Assembly (NCBI RefSeq): GCF_029360725.1 | Contig: NZ_JARKMY010000002.1 | Coordinates: 496,001-560,000, forward strand | Origin: Chryseolinea sp. H1M3-3 | Lineage (GTDB): Bacteria > Bacteroidota > Bacteroidia > Cytophagales > Cyclobacteriaceae | Length of the DNA stretch: 64,000 nucleotides | Direction of reading: 5' to 3' | Shown: positions 50,671 through 58,935 of the stretch, one piece after another | How the letters are laid out: each line of letters starts with the position of its first letter | How positions within the stretch are numbered: position 1 is the first letter of the stretch | The notes under the pieces: generated by a model | Database searches by the model: none | Told to the model about the DNA's origin: nothing | Seen by the model: the letters and a program-made list of their open reading frames with translations, nothing else | Made by a program: the position numbers and the translations under genes

Positions 50671-52398
50671 ATGACGACAGCACAACTTGAAATACCCAAA
50701 CGCCCGGCTCGTAAATTCGTAGGAGAAGATTTTAAAGTAGCTTCCTGGGAAGGCCTGAAGCCTTTTTTTGATAACCTGTTGGATCGGAAAATTGAATCCG
50801 TTTCAGATTTGAAGAAATGGTTTCACGATCGGAGTGAACTCGAATCCGTCATCGGTGAGGACTTGGCATGGCGTTATATTAATATGACCTGTTACACGGA
50901 AAACGAATCCTACAGAAATAGCTATCAGGATTTTATCGAAAATATTCAACCCCAGATTGCTCCTGTTTCCGACAAACTGAATAAGAAGGCAGCCGCCTCA
51001 TCGTTTTTAAACGAGCTGGCGAACGTTGAAGGATACAATTTGATGATTCGAAACCTTAAAAAGGATATCGAAATTTTCCGCGAAGAAAATGTTCCTTTAT
51101 TTACGCAGATCAGTACGGAAGCCCAGAAGTATCAACAAATTTCTGGTGCAATGACAGTGGAGGTAAATGGTAAAGAGTTGACGCTACAACAAGCCTCCGT
51201 GTTTTTGATGTCGACCGATCGTAAGCTTCGTGAGGATGTCTATCACAAAGTAACAAAACGCAGGTTGCAGGATCATGAAACACTGGACAAGCTTTTTTCT
51301 GGGTTGGTTGACCTGCGTCATCGTGTTTCCGTAAATGCAGGATTTAAAAATTTCCGTGACTACATGTTCAAGTCGTTGGGAAGGTTTGATTATACCCCTC
51401 AGGATTGCTTTAATTTCCATGAAGCAATTCAACATGAAGTGGTACCTATTCTTGATGTGTTTTCAAAAGAAAGAAAAAAAACGCTTAAGGTCGATTCGCT
51501 TAGACCTTGGGATAAGGCTGTTGATCCTGAAGGCAGAGAAGCACTCAAACCTTTTACCAATGGAAAGGAGTTAACAGAAAAAACGATCGAAGTATTTAGA
51601 AAGCTGGATCCGTTCCTGGGGCAATGTCTCGCTATCATGAAAGAAATGGGTCACTTGGATTTAGAGTCCAGAAAAGGAAAAGCACCGGGTGGTTACAATT
51701 ATCCGTTGTCAGAGATTGGTGTACCCTTTATTTTTATGAACGCCACTTCAACGCTTAGGGATATGGTTACCATCATGCATGAAGGTGGTCATGCGATTCA
51801 TAATTTTTTAACGCGCGACCTCGAACTGAACGATTTTAAATCAACACCTTCCGAAGTTGCTGAGCTGGCATCCATGTCGATGGAATTGATTTCCATGGAT
51901 CATTGGGATGTTTTCTTTACCGATGAAGCTGAGTTAAAACGTGCAAAGCGTGAGCACCTGGAAGATCTGATTGAAACGCTGCCATGGGTTGCTACCATTG
52001 ATCGTTATCAGCATTGGTTGTATGAGAATCCAACGCATTCGCTGGAGCAACGCAAAGAAAACTGGAATAGAATCTTTGATCAATTTGCAGATACGATCAC
52101 CGATTGGTCGGGCTTGCAGGAAGCCAAAGATTATCTATGGCAGAAGCAACTGCATTTATACGAAGTTCCCTTTTATTATATCGAATATGGAATGGCGCAG
52201 CTCGGTGCTATTGCCGTGTGGAGAAATTTCAGACAAGATCCTGCAAAAGGTCTTCAAGGTTATCAGAATGCATTGAAGCTCGGCTATATGAAAACTATTC
52301 CTGAAATCTACAAAGCCGCAAATATTAAATTTGATTTCAGCAGGGGATACATTAAGGAACTGATGGATTTTGTGAGAAAGGAACTTGACAAGATATAA
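50671..52398 (+). CDS. M3 family oligoendopeptidase (PepF-like)
   Basis: This 575-residue cytoplasmic zinc peptidase of the thimet/oligoendopeptidase F group has the zinc site HEGGH (370-374) in TIMHEGGHAIHNFL, with the third ligand in TPSEVAELASMSMELIS. The upstream FIFMNATSTLRDMVT and downstream WLYENPTHSLEQRKENWNRIFDQF and FYYIEYGMAQLGAIAVWRNF blocks are typical. It has no signal peptide and would cleave short peptides. The gene stands alone: the intergenic stretch upstream holds no related gene, and MarR is convergent. Confidence 0.93.
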   Translation: MTTAQLEIPKRPARKFVGEDFKVASWEGLKPFFDNLLDRKIESVSDLKKWFHDRSELESVIGEDLAWRYINMTCYTENESYRNSYQDFIENIQPQIAPVSDKLNKKAAASSFLNELANVEGYNLMIRNLKKDIEIFREENVPLFTQISTEAQKYQQISGAMTVEVNGKELTLQQASVFLMSTDRKLREDVYHKVTKRRLQDHETLDKLFSGLVDLRHRVSVNAGFKNFRDYMFKSLGRFDYTPQDCFNFHEAIQHEVVPILDVFSKERKKTLKVDSLRPWDKAVDPEGREALKPFTNGKELTEKTIEVFRKLDPFLGQCLAIMKEMGHLDLESRKGKAPGGYNYPLSEIGVPFIFMNATSTLRDMVTIMHEGGHAIHNFLTRDLELNDFKSTPSEVAELASMSMELISMDHWDVFFTDEAELKRAKREHLEDLIETLPWVATIDRYQHWLYENPTHSLEQRKENWNRIFDQFADTITDWSGLQEAKDYLWQKQLHLYEVPFYYIEYGMAQLGAIAVWRNFRQDPAKGLQGYQNALKLGYMKTIPEIYKAANIKFDFSRGYIKELMDFVRKELDKI

Positions 52399-52509
52399 AA
52401 GGCTTCCTTAAGCGGTAATTTGGAGAATACAGGTGAAACTGTGTCTGGGAGGGTAGTCGTAATTACTAACTTAAATTTTCGGAATGATAATTTGCAACAA
52501 GTGGAATTT

Positions 52510-52956
52510 TTATCCGCGGCATTTGTCGAGCAATGCACTAAGTTGATGTGCTTCATCTTCGCTTAAGGAAAGGACGCCATCAATTTCGCTTTGATGTTTT
52601 TCAAGTAAGCTTAACAATTGAAGTCCTGTGTCCGTGATATTCACGTCGGTAGCGCGTTTATCATTAGGACAAGTTTTCTTTGAAATCAGGTCTTTTGCTA
52701 CAAGCCTATCCAGTAACCGCGATACATCTGAATTTTTATCCAGCATTCGTGACTTGATTTCAGTTGCCGAAATACTTTTCGGATGTTGACCCTTCAAAAT
52801 ACGAAGGATATTAAACTGTTGCGCAGTTATCTTATGAGGCTTGAAAAAATCTTGCTGTTTACCCTGCAACCAGCTGGCTGTATACAAAAGATTGATCAGC
52901 GCCTTTTGATGGCCACTGTGAAATTTTTGCTGTTTTATTTCTTCTTCGATTTTCAT
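52510..52956 (-). CDS. MarR family transcriptional regulator
   Basis: This 148-residue regulator has a winged helix-turn-helix of the MarR type: ITAQQFNILRILKGQHPKSISATEIKSRMLDKNSDVSRLLDRLVAKDLISKKTCPNDKRATDVNITDTGLQLL. The wing contains the conserved PNDKRATDVNIT pattern. A longer frame from 53040 would add 28 residues derived from CTTCAACA-like leader repeats, so the ATG at 52956 is chosen. It is downstream of yceI on the same strand but behind a strong terminator, so it has its own promoter. YceI-type genes are often controlled by neighbouring MarR regulators; that link is a guess here. Confidence 0.9.
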   Translation of the reverse strand: MKIEEEIKQQKFHSGHQKALINLLYTASWLQGKQQDFFKPHKITAQQFNILRILKGQHPKSISATEIKSRMLDKNSDVSRLLDRLVAKDLISKKTCPNDKRATDVNITDTGLQLLSLLEKHQSEIDGVLSLSEDEAHQLSALLDKCRG

Positions 52957-53051
52957 GTCTTGAATGTTGAAGTGTTGATGTTCGAAGTGTTGGAGTTCTT
53001 TTCTGGAACTAATCCGTCCGCTTGAGCTTTCCACTTTCAACTACATAAAGT

Positions 53052-53081
53052 AAAAACCCCGGATGGTGCTCCGGGGTTTTT
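53052..53081 (-). terminator. Intrinsic terminator of yceI
   Basis: AAAAACCCCGG (53052-53062) pairs with CCGGGGTTTTT (53071-53081) around an 8-nt loop, with a T-run in both directions. It lies just past the yceI stop on the minus strand and is probably bidirectional. Confidence 0.88.
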
Positions 53082-53085
53082 ACAT

Positions 53086-53661
53086 TTAAGCTTTTTTATC
53101 CAATTCAACTTTTACGACCAGTTCAACTTCATCGCTCACTACCATTTCACCTGTAGGCACCTTGTTGGCCCAGGTCAAACCATAGTCCTGGCGATTAATT
53201 TTACCAGTTAATTTAAATCCAGCCTTTGTACCCCGTGGATGGTTTATGGTTCCACCATAAGTCACATCGAACTCCACTTTCTTGGTAACACCGTGCATGG
53301 TGAAATCTCCTTTAAGTTTGTACTTGCCGCCGTCTTTTACAAGGGTTCCCTTAAACTTGGTTTCAGGATATTTTTCTGCCTCAAAAAAATCTGGAGATTT
53401 TAAATGTGTATCCCTTCTTTCATTATCCGTATCGATTGAAGCAGTTTTTGCCGTGAATTCAACTTCAGCTCCGTTGAAATCCTCTGACTTGGAAACTATT
53501 GTTCCCTCGAAGTCATTGAATTTTCCTTCCACTTCCGATACGGCCATGTGTGTTACGTTAAACCCCACTTTGCTGTGGGCTTTGTCAACCGTCCAGGTGG
53601 TTTGTGCGAATGCCGCGCCCGAAAAAAGCAATAGGCCTAATAATGCGTTAATTTTTTTCAT
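53086..53661 (-). CDS. YceI family periplasmic lipid-binding protein
   Basis: This 191-residue secreted protein has a signal peptide (to about residue 19, AAFAQ). The lipocalin-like YceI barrel is shown by TTWTVDKAHSKVGFNVTHMAVSEVEGKFNDFEGTIVS, then NGAEVEFTAKTASIDTDNERRDTHLKSPDFFEAEKYPETKFKGTLV and DFTMHGVTKKVEFDVTYGG. These are the standard conserved stretches. Family members bind polyisoprenoids or similar lipids. Stress induction is common. A TTGGCAT sequence upstream (about 53690) is reminiscent of a sigma-54 -24 box but lacks a -12 box. Confidence 0.94.
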   Translation of the reverse strand: MKKINALLGLLLFSGAAFAQTTWTVDKAHSKVGFNVTHMAVSEVEGKFNDFEGTIVSKSEDFNGAEVEFTAKTASIDTDNERRDTHLKSPDFFEAEKYPETKFKGTLVKDGGKYKLKGDFTMHGVTKKVEFDVTYGGTINHPRGTKAGFKLTGKINRQDYGLTWANKVPTGEMVVSDEVELVVKVELDKKA

Positions 53662-54067
53662 TTGTTGTGTTGATTAATTTATGAATGGTTATGCCAATTT
53701 AACACCAGATTCAATTTGTTTGTTTAAACATATAAATTAAATTTGTTAACCTCCTGATAACCAAGCGAAAAAATTTTGACAGGTTTACTGTTAAGGACAG
53801 CCTAGGGATATTGGGCGAACTGAAAGCAAAATGGTGGTAGCTTTTTCTTCTTCTTTGGTGCGACCTACTTTTTTTCAGATCGTTTTATAGCAAGTCCAGA
53901 GAGAGAGCATCAAACGTAATCTTGCCGTGAAGCTCAAATTTGATTCGTAGTTTCGGGGATTTACTTTTTACCTTTTACTCATTCCTGAGTTTGTCCACAT
54001 TTTATAAACGCCCTAGTTTATTTTTGTCTAGGGCTTGTATATTCACGTAATGTTCTTATTTTTAAAG
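53662..54067. other. Gene-poor AT-rich stretch with a hairpin
   Basis: No gene is supported in this interval. A stem GCCCTAG (54010-54016) and CTAGGGC (54028-54034) encloses 11 nt. A 40-codon frame starting at 54050 runs through the next inverted repeat and is not credible. The left part should contain the yceI promoter. Confidence 0.4.
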
Positions 54068-54103
54068 CACGAAAGGTCAACTTTTGCGGGCCGACCTTTC
54101 GTG
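54068..54103. repeat. Perfect 11-bp inverted repeat
   Basis: CACGAAAGGTC (54068-54078) is repeated as its exact complement GACCTTTCGTG (54093-54103) around 14 nt. No T-run follows on the plus strand, and only a short one on the minus strand (CTTTAAAAAT). It may be a terminator remnant or a protein-binding site 100 bp upstream of the HARE-HTH-like gene. Confidence 0.6.
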
Positions 54104-54203
54104 ATTGGATTAGCAAAATCAGGCGTCATCCTAGTGACCGTCCCTTCCTTTTGCTGTCTAAAATTATGCTAAATTAATTTGAAAACCAAAGAATTGACTC
54201 ATT

Positions 54204-54677
54204 ATGGACGAATTGAAACTCATTTTACCAAAAGGTCAGCGTAGTGAACTAATGGATTTCTATTTGAATAAGCAGCGTGATTTAGAAATAAAATTGCGGG
54301 AGGTTAAGGGGATAATCGCTCAGCTACAGGAGGCTGTAGTTACCCCTGCCGACAATCAACTAAGCATCACGCACAGCACAAAGGTTAGTAATCCTGTCTA
54401 TAGGGAAAATTGGTCGTGGTCTCAAAAAATTAAATACGTAATTGAAGATGCGGGCAGATGTCTTACAACAAGACAAATTATAGATCGATTAAGAAATTTT
54501 GAGCCGTTAATAGGAAATCCAATCAACAGTGTGAGCGGAACAATATCTGGTAAAATTTCAAATAGCATTATGTTTAATCGATACCATGATTTAGACAGCT
54601 CTGAGTTTTTTATTGGGCTTGAAGAATGGTTTACGGTAGACGGAAACGTTAAGGAAAAATACCTTGGGGTGGCATAA
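54204..54677 (+). CDS. Orphan protein with coiled coil and HARE-HTH-like domain
   Basis: This 157-residue protein has a helical N-terminus (DFYLNKQRDLEIKLREVKGIIAQLQEAV, about 16-50) that could form a coiled coil, a short linker, then a compact domain: WSWSQKIKYVIEDAGRCLTTRQIIDRLRNFEP, then VSGTISGKISNSIMFNRY and a final FFIGLEEWF. That pattern of helix, LTTRQI helix and C-terminal GL-EW strand resembles HARE-HTH (HB1/ASXL/restriction-endonuclease HTH) domains, which bind DNA, often near restriction or repair systems. No partner gene is seen. It is closed by a terminator and flanked by gene-poor sequence. The family call is moderate; the function is unknown. Confidence 0.68.
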   Translation: MDELKLILPKGQRSELMDFYLNKQRDLEIKLREVKGIIAQLQEAVVTPADNQLSITHSTKVSNPVYRENWSWSQKIKYVIEDAGRCLTTRQIIDRLRNFEPLIGNPINSVSGTISGKISNSIMFNRYHDLDSSEFFIGLEEWFTVDGNVKEKYLGVA

Positions 54678-54682
54678 AAAAT

Positions 54683-54720
54683 AAAAACCCCAAAATCGTG
54701 GCGCGATTAGGGGGTTTTAA
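54683..54720 (+). terminator. Terminator of the HARE-HTH-like gene
   Basis: AAAACCCC (54684-54691) pairs with GGGGTTTT (54711-54718), with an inner stem AATCG/CGATT. It lies a few bases past the stop codon and is probably bidirectional. Confidence 0.8.
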
Positions 54721-54776
54721 ATGGAGCACTGAAAGTCCAGTAACAGATTCAGACAAACTTTAAACCTTCGACAGTC

Positions 54777-54863
54777 ATGAGAATTGTTAGAACAGTTCGA
54801 GTTACCGTTCGTCGCGTCGTAACGGTTAAACCGATACGGGTGACAGTAAGACGGATCAATTAA
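54777..54863 (+). CDS. Putative 28-residue strongly basic peptide
   Basis: An ATG frame encodes 28 residues rich in alternating V/I, R and T: it starts MRIVRTVRVTVRR and ends IRVTVRRIN, with an internal repeat of (I/V)RVTVRR. It has eight arginines, one lysine and no acidic residue. The alternation of hydrophobic and basic residues would give an amphipathic beta-hairpin. It lies alone between the terminator at 54683-54720 and the one at 54870-54899, which fits an independent transcript. It could be a peptide with membrane or nucleic-acid affinity, or a structured RNA with chance coding. No homologue is recognised. Confidence 0.4.
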   Translation: MRIVRTVRVTVRRVVTVKPIRVTVRRIN

Positions 54864-54869
54864 CTCCAT

Positions 54870-54899
54870 GAAGTCCCTACTCGGTAGGGGCTTCTTTTT
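54870..54899 (+). terminator. Intrinsic terminator behind the 28-residue ORF
   Basis: GAAGTCCCTAC (54870-54880) pairs with GTAGGGGCTTC (54884-54894), one mismatch, around a 3-nt loop, followed by TTTTT. It is 6 bp past the small ORF stop. Confidence 0.85.
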
Positions 54900-54937
54900 G
54901 CAAAGTTAAGTCCTTGCGCTTGCGAGTAAGGCCAAAC

Positions 54938-55037
54938 AGGGGTGGTCACATCATTATAGTGGCAGCCCCTTTTGCATTTCAAATATACAATAAAATAAAA
55001 AAATAATTATATATACCATTTGGGACATATGGTATAT
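54938..55037. repeat. Two inverted repeats before trmN6
   Basis: AGGGG (54938-54942) and CCCCT (54966-54970) enclose about 23 nt and are followed by TTT, so this may be a weak terminator. ATATACCAT (55011-55019) and ATGGTATAT (55029-55037) form a perfect 9-bp inverted repeat around 9 nt, 14 bp from the trmN6 stop. The latter may stop trmN6 transcripts. An AT-only run lies between them. Confidence 0.5.
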
Positions 55038-55051
55038 CCCTACCGACACCT

Positions 55052-55765
55052 TCACAACTTCAAATAAAATTCCCGGGTCAATTTTACATATTCATCAGAC
55101 CATTCATCGCCCTTTTTATATAGTAGTATTTCGCCCTCCTCGACTGGTAGATCTTTTCTCGAAAACTCCAACAACCAGCGCTCCGCCGGCTTTCCAGCCC
55201 GCGTTTTAAAACTAAACTGACGGGTGCAAACCAGGTTTGATTTTTCAGCTAGCGCCTTGAATTGCAGGCCTTCCGTGAAAGGTAACACAACATTGAACCT
55301 TCCATTTTCCTTCAAGAGCCTTAGGACGGCCGTAATCAATTCATCATACGACAGTGTGATGGTATGCCTGGCTTTATACCGTTTTTCATCTGGTGGGCTT
55401 TGGCTATTGTTAAAATACGGGGGATTACTAACAACCAAATCGTATTTGTGGTCGGGATGGAACTTTTGAATGGCCGTGTGATAAAGATGGATCTTCGAAG
55501 ACCACGGCGACTTTTTGAAGTTTTCGTCCGCTTGCAAAACATCTGTTTCCTCGATTTCAACGGCATGGATTACGGCAGCTGGGTTGGACCGCTGTGCCAG
55601 CATAAGCGCAATCGTACCATTACCCGTCCCGATATCGAGAATGGATTTGGCCTCATGGATTTTCACCCAGGCTCCCAGCAATACGGCATCGGTTCCTACC
55701 TTCATAGTACTCCGGGCATGCGAAACACTGAATTTTTTAAAATGAAAAAGTTCCTTACTTCTCAC
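55052..55765 (-). CDS. trmN6: tRNA1(Val) (adenine(37)-N6)-methyltransferase
   Basis: This 237-residue methyltransferase is of the YfiC/TrmN6 type, which makes m6A37 in tRNA-Val. The FHFKKFSVSHARSTMKVGTDAVLLGAWV N-terminus, the AdoMet loop ILDIGTGNGTIALMLAQR and the catalytic VVSNPPYFNNSQSPPDEKRYKARH stretch are hallmarks. The start is GTG at 55765: a stop lies five codons upstream and the next ATG would cut off the conserved FxFKxF region. It is divergent from the Gfo/Idh/MocA gene and preceded by AAGTTAAAAGTT simple repeats. Confidence 0.93.
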   Translation of the reverse strand: MRSKELFHFKKFSVSHARSTMKVGTDAVLLGAWVKIHEAKSILDIGTGNGTIALMLAQRSNPAAVIHAVEIEETDVLQADENFKKSPWSSKIHLYHTAIQKFHPDHKYDLVVSNPPYFNNSQSPPDEKRYKARHTITLSYDELITAVLRLLKENGRFNVVLPFTEGLQFKALAEKSNLVCTRQFSFKTRAGKPAERWLLEFSRKDLPVEEGEILLYKKGDEWSDEYVKLTREFYLKL

Positions 55766-55836
55766 GCCAATTGGAAGTTAAAAGTTAAAAGTTAATAGAT
55801 TGCGCTTGTTAACAAGTAATTAATAATTTTTTTCAA

Positions 55837-56835
55837 ATGGTTCAAAAAATCCGTTGGGGCATTCTAGGTTGTGGGAATATAGCCAATAAGTTTGCCGCCG
55901 ATCTAAAATGGGTAGACGATGCCGAACTTGTAGCTGTTGCTTCGCGAAGCCAGCAAAAAGCCATGGACCTTGCAACCAAATATGGTGTTCGACACGCTTT
56001 CGATTCCTATGAGGCTCTGGTTACTTGCCCTGATGTTGATGTTGTATACGTAGCAACGCCCCATGGCCTTCACCATGAGCATGTCTTGCTCTGTGTAAAT
56101 CATAAGAAGGCAGTATTGTGCGAAAAGGCATTTGCGTTGAATGCGCACCTGGCGAAAGAAATGATTCAGGCGGCAAAAAAGAATCAAGTTTTCATCATGG
56201 AGGCTTTCTGGACGAAGTTTCTTCCGCAGTATCAAAAAATCGTCTCCCTCATTCGTAGTGGAGAAATCGGTGATGTTAAAATGATTCAGGCGGATTTTGG
56301 TTTTAAGGCAGTAGCGCCTTTAAACAAAAGGTTATACGAACCGGCGCTAGGTGGCGGAGCCTTGCTCGACATAGGAATCTATCCGGTCTTTTTAGCGATT
56401 TCCTTGCTAGGCAAACCTTCAGAGATTGTTGCAAGCATGAAACCTTTTCCTTCAGGTGTTGATCAGCAAATTGCAATTATTTTGAAATTTGAATCAGGCG
56501 TGTTAGCAAACCTGAGCGCTACCTTTGAAGCGGTAACGCCTGTAGAGGCAACCATCGCTGGTACAGAAGGATACATCCGGATGACCAACCGGTTTCACAA
56601 TGCCGTCGGCAATGTCGCATTAATAAAAAACGCAGAGCACATCGACATCGGTGCCATACATCGCGAAGTAGGATATGGTTATCAATTTGAAGCACGGCAT
56701 GTCGGTGAATGTTTACGCAAAGATTTACTTGAAAGTCCTATCATGAGCCATGCCGATACAATGTTGCTGATGGAAACACTAGATAGCATTCGTGTTGCCT
56801 GTGGTATTCGATATCCCGTCGACGAGATGAAATAA
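55837..56835 (+). CDS. Gfo/Idh/MocA family oxidoreductase
   Basis: This 332-residue NAD(P)-dependent dehydrogenase has a Rossmann start RWGILGCGNIANKFAADL and the family motif CEKAFALN (the conserved lysine of the EKP motif is kept). The second half has GGGALLDIGIYPVFLAI and FHNAVGNVALI as in the trans-dihydrodiol dehydrogenase-like subgroup. The substrate is probably a sugar or a related polyol; it is not predictable. A cupin gene follows after 30 bp on the same strand, which may act on the same sugar phosphate metabolism. Confidence 0.9.
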   Translation: MVQKIRWGILGCGNIANKFAADLKWVDDAELVAVASRSQQKAMDLATKYGVRHAFDSYEALVTCPDVDVVYVATPHGLHHEHVLLCVNHKKAVLCEKAFALNAHLAKEMIQAAKKNQVFIMEAFWTKFLPQYQKIVSLIRSGEIGDVKMIQADFGFKAVAPLNKRLYEPALGGGALLDIGIYPVFLAISLLGKPSEIVASMKPFPSGVDQQIAIILKFESGVLANLSATFEAVTPVEATIAGTEGYIRMTNRFHNAVGNVALIKNAEHIDIGAIHREVGYGYQFEARHVGECLRKDLLESPIMSHADTMLLMETLDSIRVACGIRYPVDEMK

Positions 56836-56865
56836 ATTTGTAATTTTCGGCCTTGATATAAAACT

Positions 56866-57381
56866 ATGCAACCAGTATTATCCTTAAAGGGCGAGAAGTC
56901 TGAAGTGTTTGCTTCTGTTGAAAAGTACTTGACGGACAACGACTTTAAAATTGCAGCCAAAGATTTTAATCGCCCGTGGGGTGGATTTTTCGTTCTCGAC
57001 GAATCGCAAGCTCAAAAATTCGGTCAGCTTTATTTTCCAAATGTAGAATTGTCTACACTGAAAATCAGTGGAAAACTCAGTCCCAAAATATTAATAGTAC
57101 AACCCAATACACGTCTTTCCTGGCAATACCATTTTCGCCGGGCGGAGATCTGGAAATTGGTGGCGGGTACCGCTGGTGTGGTTACAAGTGACACGGATGA
57201 AGAAGGACCGCGGCGTAAGTTAGAAGTAGGGGAGATCATAAGATTGAAACAAGGACAGCGGCATCGACTTGTAGGTTTAGATGGATGGGGTATGATCGCC
57301 GAAATCTGGCAACATACCGATGCGACCACACCTTCTGATGAAGACGATATCGTACGCGTTCAGGACGATTTCGGAAGATAA
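56866..57381 (+). CDS. Cupin protein, phosphomannose isomerase type II-like
   Basis: This 171-residue protein has one cupin domain of the mannose-6-phosphate isomerase type II/GDP-mannose pyrophosphorylase C-terminal kind: FNRPWGGFFVLDESQ, then LIVQPNTRLSWQYHFRRAEIWKLVAGTAGVVTSD, LEVGEIIRLKQGQRHRLVGLDGWGMIAEIWQH. The metal-site histidines are recognisable (YHFRRAEIW, GQRHRL). Such a single-cupin protein could isomerise or bind a sugar phosphate. It ends 4 bp from the convergent serine hydrolase gene. Confidence 0.82.
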   Translation: MQPVLSLKGEKSEVFASVEKYLTDNDFKIAAKDFNRPWGGFFVLDESQAQKFGQLYFPNVELSTLKISGKLSPKILIVQPNTRLSWQYHFRRAEIWKLVAGTAGVVTSDTDEEGPRRKLEVGEIIRLKQGQRHRLVGLDGWGMIAEIWQHTDATTPSDEDDIVRVQDDFGR

Positions 57382-57385
57382 CAAT

Positions 57386-58765
57386 TCAATTGGGCAAAGC
57401 CGCTATAATTCCTCTCGCGAGCTTGCTAAAATCAAATCCGTGATGTGAAACCCCTAGCCTGACAATGACCAATTGTTTGGAAGGAATAATCATTACTGTT
57501 TGTTCCTCAAACCCATCGGCCCAATAGGCATCGGTGGGTAAGTCAGGAAACTTTCGCACCGGAGTGTTAGCACGATCACCTGCGTTAAGCCACCAGTGCG
57601 CTCCATATTGTCCTATTTCAGCACCTGGAGCAGGTGTCACGGAATATTTTACCCAGCCCTCAGGTAATATCCTTTCTCCATTCCATACACCGTCATTTAG
57701 AAATAGTAAACCAAACCGCGCCCAGTCTCTTGCTGTCGCAAAGCTGTAGGATGAAGCGACAAAAGATCCCGAAGCATCAGGTTCCATGATGGCATGGTTC
57801 ATTCCGATCTTGTAAAAAAGTTTTTGATAAGGAAACTGGTAGTAGGCACTATCACCAACGGTCTGCCTGATGATTTTTGAAAGGATGTTGGTAGTGCCGC
57901 TGGAGTATTGAAAATGTGTACCAGGTTCATGTTTAAGTTTCTTCGATAATGCATAGCCACCTTTGTCATCGCTTTTGATAAACATTTGATGAAAATCGGC
58001 AGTGGGAGAAAAATAAGATTCAGACCATGCCAGTCCGCTGCTTGCCTGAAGTAAATGACTCAAGGTGATTTTACTCCGATTATCATCTTTCCATTCTGAT
58101 ACCGGTGCGGGTTGTTGAATATCAAGCTTTCCTTCTTGTACCAAAATCCCAAGCAACGCATTGGTTATGCTTTTTGTCATGGACCATCCCATGAGTCGTG
58201 AGTTTTCGTCAAATCCCTTAGCGTAACGTTCTCCTATGATGCTGTTGTTATAAACCACGACAACGGCATGTGTGTTGAGCGGACGTTCGGGATCCGTCTC
58301 GAAAAATGCTTCATCAATGGCCGCGCGAACCATGTCGTTATTTATCTCCGGGAGGATTGAGTCCGTTGTTACATTTCCAGCAGGCCAAGCGATCGAATCC
58401 TGGTTTGTTGGCACAGTCCCGGCAATCACGATTTGCTGAGCCCTGACATCTTCTTCGCTTCGCTGTGCGAGTAACGTACATCCCAATCCTTTTCGAAAAA
58501 TCGCTTTGCTGGTCTTCCAGAAAACGGTGGCAGTTACAGTGGAGTCTTCATGTACCAGAATAGTGGAACTTGATAATCCGGGAAAAACCTGAAGTTCTTT
58601 ATCTCTCACACTTTGTGGATCACGTCCTGTAACAAAGACGCATGAACACATCGTCTTCGCAGCCATGCCTGCCATAACAGGTGGAAATGTAATCAGTATG
58701 TATGCGAAAGCTGCGAGGATGAAACCGAGTAAAGTGAGCAGGAATATTTTAAAGAATCGTTTCAT
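57386..58765 (-). CDS. Serine hydrolase of the beta-lactamase/class C family
   Basis: This 459-residue protein has an N-terminal membrane helix (about 8-36), so it is anchored facing the periplasm. The active-site SxxK is S195-M-T-K198 in RLMGWSMTKSITNALLG. Further family stretches are LLQASSGLAWSESY, the YSSGTTNILSKII motif, the Y-x-S/N equivalent, and HWWLNAGD near the HxG/KTG position. The likely action is on D-alanyl peptides or esters; true beta-lactamase activity should not be assumed. A CSC/VFVTGRDPQSVRDKEL stretch between helix and domain is of unknown meaning. Confidence 0.88.
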   Translation of the reverse strand: MKRFFKIFLLTLLGFILAAFAYILITFPPVMAGMAAKTMCSCVFVTGRDPQSVRDKELQVFPGLSSSTILVHEDSTVTATVFWKTSKAIFRKGLGCTLLAQRSEEDVRAQQIVIAGTVPTNQDSIAWPAGNVTTDSILPEINNDMVRAAIDEAFFETDPERPLNTHAVVVVYNNSIIGERYAKGFDENSRLMGWSMTKSITNALLGILVQEGKLDIQQPAPVSEWKDDNRSKITLSHLLQASSGLAWSESYFSPTADFHQMFIKSDDKGGYALSKKLKHEPGTHFQYSSGTTNILSKIIRQTVGDSAYYQFPYQKLFYKIGMNHAIMEPDASGSFVASSYSFATARDWARFGLLFLNDGVWNGERILPEGWVKYSVTPAPGAEIGQYGAHWWLNAGDRANTPVRKFPDLPTDAYWADGFEEQTVMIIPSKQLVIVRLGVSHHGFDFSKLARGIIAALPN

Positions 58766-58935
58766 GAGGTAAGAAAAGCAAGCGTAAAAGTTAAGTAAAA
58801 ATTAAAAGTGTTTTCAGTCGGGTCTATTTAGTTGCTTGCGCGTATCTTTTGGTTGGCGACTTTTTCCTTCATAAAGATTCAAAATCCAGTATATATTCGC
58901 GCTGGACAACATCGGTTCAATGTTTAACTTTTAAC

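Noticed and set aside
52957-53040. Longer MarR reading frame
   Set aside because: The extra residues come from low-complexity leader repeats; other MarR proteins begin near the ATG at 52956.
53680-53700. Sigma-54-like element before yceI
   Set aside because: A TTGGCAT is present but the -12 box is poor (TTCA) and no activator site is near.
54050-54172. 40-codon ORF
   Set aside because: It runs across a perfect 11-bp inverted repeat and shows no protein-like pattern.
57386-58765. Beta-lactamase resistance gene
   Set aside because: Only the general SxxK serine-hydrolase features are present, in a membrane-anchored class-C-like hydrolase typical of many cell-wall or esterase proteins.
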